DNA of 64,000 nucleotides. Origin: Epinephelus fuscoguttatus. Taxonomy: Eukaryota > Chordata > Actinopteri > Perciformes > Serranidae. The position numbers were made by a program, and so were the translations under genes. Of this stretch, positions 61,101 through 64,000 are shown one piece after another. How positions within the stretch are numbered: the stretch's first letter is position 1; each line of letters opens with the position of its first letter. Location: NCBI RefSeq assembly GCF_011397635.1, contig NC_064753.1:31768322-31832321 (forward strand), given 5' to 3'. Below the pieces are notes generated by a model that saw nothing but the letters and a program-made list of their open reading frames with translations, made no database searches and was not told where the DNA came from.

Positions 61101-61842
61101 TCACTGCTTCTTGATCAAACAACTGTTTAAAGGCTTTTGGATGGATGTGAAAAAAATGCCAAAAATGGAACCTGTTTTGAAAACTTTAATGACGGATTAA
61201 AGTTTTGGAGTTGACACAACATGAGGTATTTATTTTTTAAATGTGCAACAATTTCGTATGAAAAATGATTTGGTGTGCGAAGGCCTTTAGGATGCTGCCA
61301 CCTTTTTTTGTTGTGTTGGCTCTGTCCTTCAGCTCACTGGTTTTTAAAATGGAACAATAACTGGGGTGAAAAGTGTGGACTCTAATCTTTAAGCATGTGC
61401 ATCAGATGGAAAGCGTAGGACCTGTAGTCCTTTTATCTGGATATTCTAATAATTTTAGGGGACAGGTCTTCAATCATCTTTTCTGTATGTTTAGAATCAT
61501 TGTCCTGCTGCACTGTCCTAAATTCTGAGATTATATAGTCTATTTACAAGGGGCTGAAAGTCCTGTAAGTATTGACCTAATTTGGATATGAACAACCTTA
61601 AATTCCTTGACACTTTAACTTTACTTCAATGTGCTCCAGAGCCAAGACAATTAAAAATGCATCCCAGTCTATCTACATACACGCTGAGACCAGTGCAGCA
61701 CTCTTACCTATGATGTCTGGATGACCCAGCAGCTGACGCTCCACCTCAAGTGCACTGATCTTGTAGCCACCGCTCTTGATGATGTCAACGCTGGTGCGCC
61801 CCATGATCCAATACACACCGTCTCTATAGACCGCTGTGTCTC
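57465..61842 (-). CDS. acsf3: Malonyl-CoA/methylmalonyl-CoA synthetase (acyl-CoA synthetase family member 3), 3' part; exons 61842-61708, 60278-60167, 57579-57465
   Basis: Three exons join in frame (phases 1, 1, 2) into about 120 C-terminal residues of an ANL-superfamily adenylating enzyme. Exon one has [20 protein letters not shown] and [14 protein letters not shown], the A8 hinge motif. The second has [19 protein letters not shown]. The last has [20 protein letters not shown], the A10 motif whose Lys after Gly contacts substrate in the adenylation state. ACSF3 makes malonyl-CoA (and acts on methylmalonate) in mitochondria, feeding mitochondrial fatty acid synthesis. Wording and spacing fit ACSF3 better than other family members, and the position beside cdh15 agrees with human 16q24.3. 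The adenylation core and mitochondrial targeting peptide lie beyond the right edge. Confidence 0.94.
58099..58125. repeat. (TG)n microsatellite
   Basis: TG-rich run with one TATG interruption at the left end. Confidence 0.9.
59490..60000. mobile_element. MITE-like repeat family 2 copy (continuous)
   Basis: Shows in order TTTGTGGACTTGGTTTGAAGCC, AGAAGTGACC, GAGAGGGTGGAACTGTGGA, TTATGCATAACTTTAAGCCT, GGGCTGTAAACATG and GGAGCCAGCCTCACGTGGCC. This uninterrupted copy defines the insertion point at 38.0 kb. Confidence 0.75.
60167..60278 (-). CDS. acsf3: acsf3 exon (second to last)
   Basis: It lies between acceptor taatctgcag and donor GTACTG and encodes [20 protein letters not shown], then [17 protein letters not shown] and two bases of Arg (phase 2). 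Confidence 0.94.
60279..61707 (-). other. acsf3 intron, nothing recognised
   Basis: About 1.4 kb of AT-rich intron with no repeat family or gene that I can name with confidence. Confidence 0.6.
61708..61842 (-). CDS. acsf3: acsf3 exon (A8 motif)
   Basis: The acceptor cgtcttttag and donor GTAAGA bound 135 bases. The first two bases complete a Gly codon from the previous exon, outside the window. It encodes [20 protein letters not shown] and [20 protein letters not shown] and ends PDII plus one base. Confidence 0.94.
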   Translation of the reverse strand, partial: ETQRSIETVCIGSWGAPALTSSRAVATRSVHLRWSVSCWVIQTS

Positions 61843-62589
61843 CTAAAAGACGTGTCCATACAAGGAGAAAGAGAGTACAGGTGATTTAAGAAAGGAAAGG
61901 AACTTTTTTTTTTGTTTATTATGATCAGGTAAAAAAGCGGATGCATTGATCAGAAAAAAATCTGTGACCTGATTGGTGTTTTGTATTTTTAAACAAGAGG
62001 AAGAGTCTACAGCCTCACTAGCTGCTCTGTGTCTGTATTTAATCACAGTGGCGTTCTGAGCGAAATGCTAACATGCACTAAATGGCTACTGCTGTTGCTG
62101 CAGGAAAGCTCAGGGAATCACCAAAATCATTAGAAATCATCGTCTGGACTTTATGGATATTGGTACTACTCTTCAAGGCAAGCAGGCCATTACATATTTC
62201 AGTTCAACCAAATGCAGAGATGGACCAACCGACCCACCAACACATTGAAAGACCAACATTGCCGTTGGCAAAAAACAACAAAAAACTAACATTTGCAGCA
62301 AAAACAAGCTGCAAATTGACCATTTACTGTTTTTAGTTACATTTATGGTGCAAAATCAGCAGGTTATTAGCATTTTCTCCTAATTATTGCATTTTCTTTC
62401 ATGAAGTAAACTACGCTGTGCTTACAAGAAAACCTAATCGACCCTAATTGCTATGAGTGTTTTCTTGTAGCCAAAAAAACCACAACTTTAAGCTTTGTGG
62501 AGAAAAATCTGTTAATGTGTGTTTGTGACAGAGAAAGTCAGAGTGCAGCGAATGGATGAGTGTTAAGGATCCCCCCACATCATCCTCCA

Positions 62590-62630
<41 letters not shown>

Positions 62631-64000
62631 ACACACACACACAGCTAGGTGTCTGGGGGACAGGTGTGGGGGAGGATGAGTACAGTATGTGGGATGTGGG
62701 GCTCAGCTGGGCCTGGGGATGACGAGCAGAGGAAATGGGTCAGTATGGATGAGTGGAGAGAGACGGAGGGAGAGAAAAATGGACAGAGGAGGGAAGGAGC
62801 GCAGAGAGGAAAAGGAGGAACAGGAAGGTGTCCTTCTGGATTATTACAGGTGGTGTGTCCACAGCTGGGACCGAGGGGAGGATGGATGTGTGTGTGTGCG
62901 TGTGTATGTGTGTGTGACGCTGTGATGAGGTTAAGTGGACACAGTAGTTAAGGTTGGAGGGCTGCATGAAGGTGGTGTACTAAGAGGTCAACAAAGGTCA
63001 GGGATAGGGGCCGTGTCTGTCGCTACATTACAAGTGAAAAAAACGTTCATCTGCAGGATGGAGTTTATGTTTCACAACTACATACAAATACACACAGTAA
63101 GTCATTAAGTTTTAAGGCATATTGCTAAACCTGCGCACTCCATACATTTTATTTAATTACTGCCACAATATTTTGGTTTGAGGAAACCTATTGTGCTTTA
63201 CCTTATTATATATAATGTTACAATGTAGGATGTTTTAAATTAACATGGTCAAAGTTTCAAATGATGACATAAACATTTGTAAAAGTAGTCCCTGTGAGCC
63301 AAAACCTCAGGCGTCAGACCGCTCCAAATACTCTATTTCTAACATTTTTTTTCTACTTTTAAGACAAGATGACATCAGATCGTGACGAATTTCTGTACTT
63401 GGTCATCTGCTTCAGACACTGTAGACTACACTGCTACATGTTACTACACGCTAGCATCAACAAATATGCAATTTTCGTTGTTGACATTACTAATATCTCC
63501 CTGATTTCAGATCATATTCCTGCTGGAACATATCCAGTTGTGATGATTTTGATTCAGAAGATTTTACCGGTGATTTTACATTGTAAAAAGTGTTGATATA
63601 CTCCGTTACAGTCAGACACTGGGAAACGAAAGCCCCGGAAAACCCGGAAATGCTGACTAATCAGAACAAACTGGGCTTTTTCAGGAGGAGGGCTTAAAAA
63701 GATAGATGCTAAAATTAGTGTTTCAGACACAGAGGATAATACAGGTGTTACAGCACAGACAGTGTCAAGTGTTTTTTTGAACACAGAAGCACGTAAAAAA
63801 GTTCTAACAGAAACCCAAAATACAAGTATGAACCTGAAAATGAGCGTAACAGGTCCCCGATAAAGATGCTCTTTAGACCTTTTCTTTAAACACCAAACAA
63901 TAATTTGAAATAAATGAAAATAAAGGGATTTAAAAACTGGATTTTCAACTAGAATTCAATACCTGGCCTTGTGGAGGGACACTAAGACCACGGTGCAGGG
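61843..64000 (-). other. acsf3 intron, continues past window
   Basis: Holds a (CA)n tract at 62591-62642 and purine-rich sequence at 62750-62830. The next upstream exon, expected to end with a GWFKTG-like sequence, was not found before the window edge. Confidence 0.65.
62591..62642. repeat. (CA)n microsatellite with one CAGACA interruption
   Basis: About 26 CA units interrupted once. Confidence 0.95.

Noticed and set aside
63963..64000. Possible further acsf3 exon ending GGCCAG/GTATTG on the - strand
   Set aside because: The exon before 61842 must end in phase 1 and encode a GWFKTG-like sequence. The phase 1 frame here has a stop and the other frames do not match.

Overview
The window comes from a vertebrate nuclear genome, almost certainly a teleost fish. 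Short coding exons with GT-AG introns match vertebrate genes at high identity. The non-coding DNA is full of fish-type repeats: hAT-like elements with 8-bp target duplications, short inverted-repeat elements, L2-like LINE tails, an RSg-1-like repeat and many (CA)n tracts. There are no bacterial features. Nearly all open frames in the window are chance or repeat-derived; the real coding sequence is 21 exons of three genes.

Layout. (1) 111-2709, + strand: the last four exons of spg7 (paraplegin, the mitochondrial m-AAA protease subunit); the gene enters from the left edge. (2) 6043-27478, - strand: a complete 14-exon gene for M-cadherin (cdh15). The exons join in frame to 799 residues: signal peptide, short prodomain with a furin site, five cadherin repeats, one membrane span and a catenin-binding tail. 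Intron 1 is about 10.3 kb. (3) 27479-57464: about 30 kb of intergenic DNA with transposon remnants, microsatellites and no recognised gene. (4) 57465-61842, - strand: the last three exons of acsf3 (mitochondrial malonyl-CoA synthetase); the gene continues past the right edge.

The trio ACSF3-CDH15-SPG7 matches human 16q24.3 as I remember it, so this is a conserved neighbourhood, but here spg7 is convergent with cdh15. The genes do not form a functional pathway: two encode mitochondrial proteins and one a muscle adhesion receptor.

I found no convincing undescribed system. The points most worth a second look are: a THAP zinc-finger fragment inside an inverted-repeat element (52.0-53.0 kb); a RecQ-like helicase N-terminal fragment in an element nested in another repeat (38.0-38.6 kb); a 240-bp near-perfect hairpin (50.0-50.3 kb); an exon-like open frame of unknown identity (48.5-48.8 kb); hAT elements with clear target duplications, two of them nested; and an altered calcium-linker motif in the cadherin. 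Repeat family names are given from memory of consensus features and were not searched. Exon borders are inferred from splice signals, reading phase and remembered protein families.
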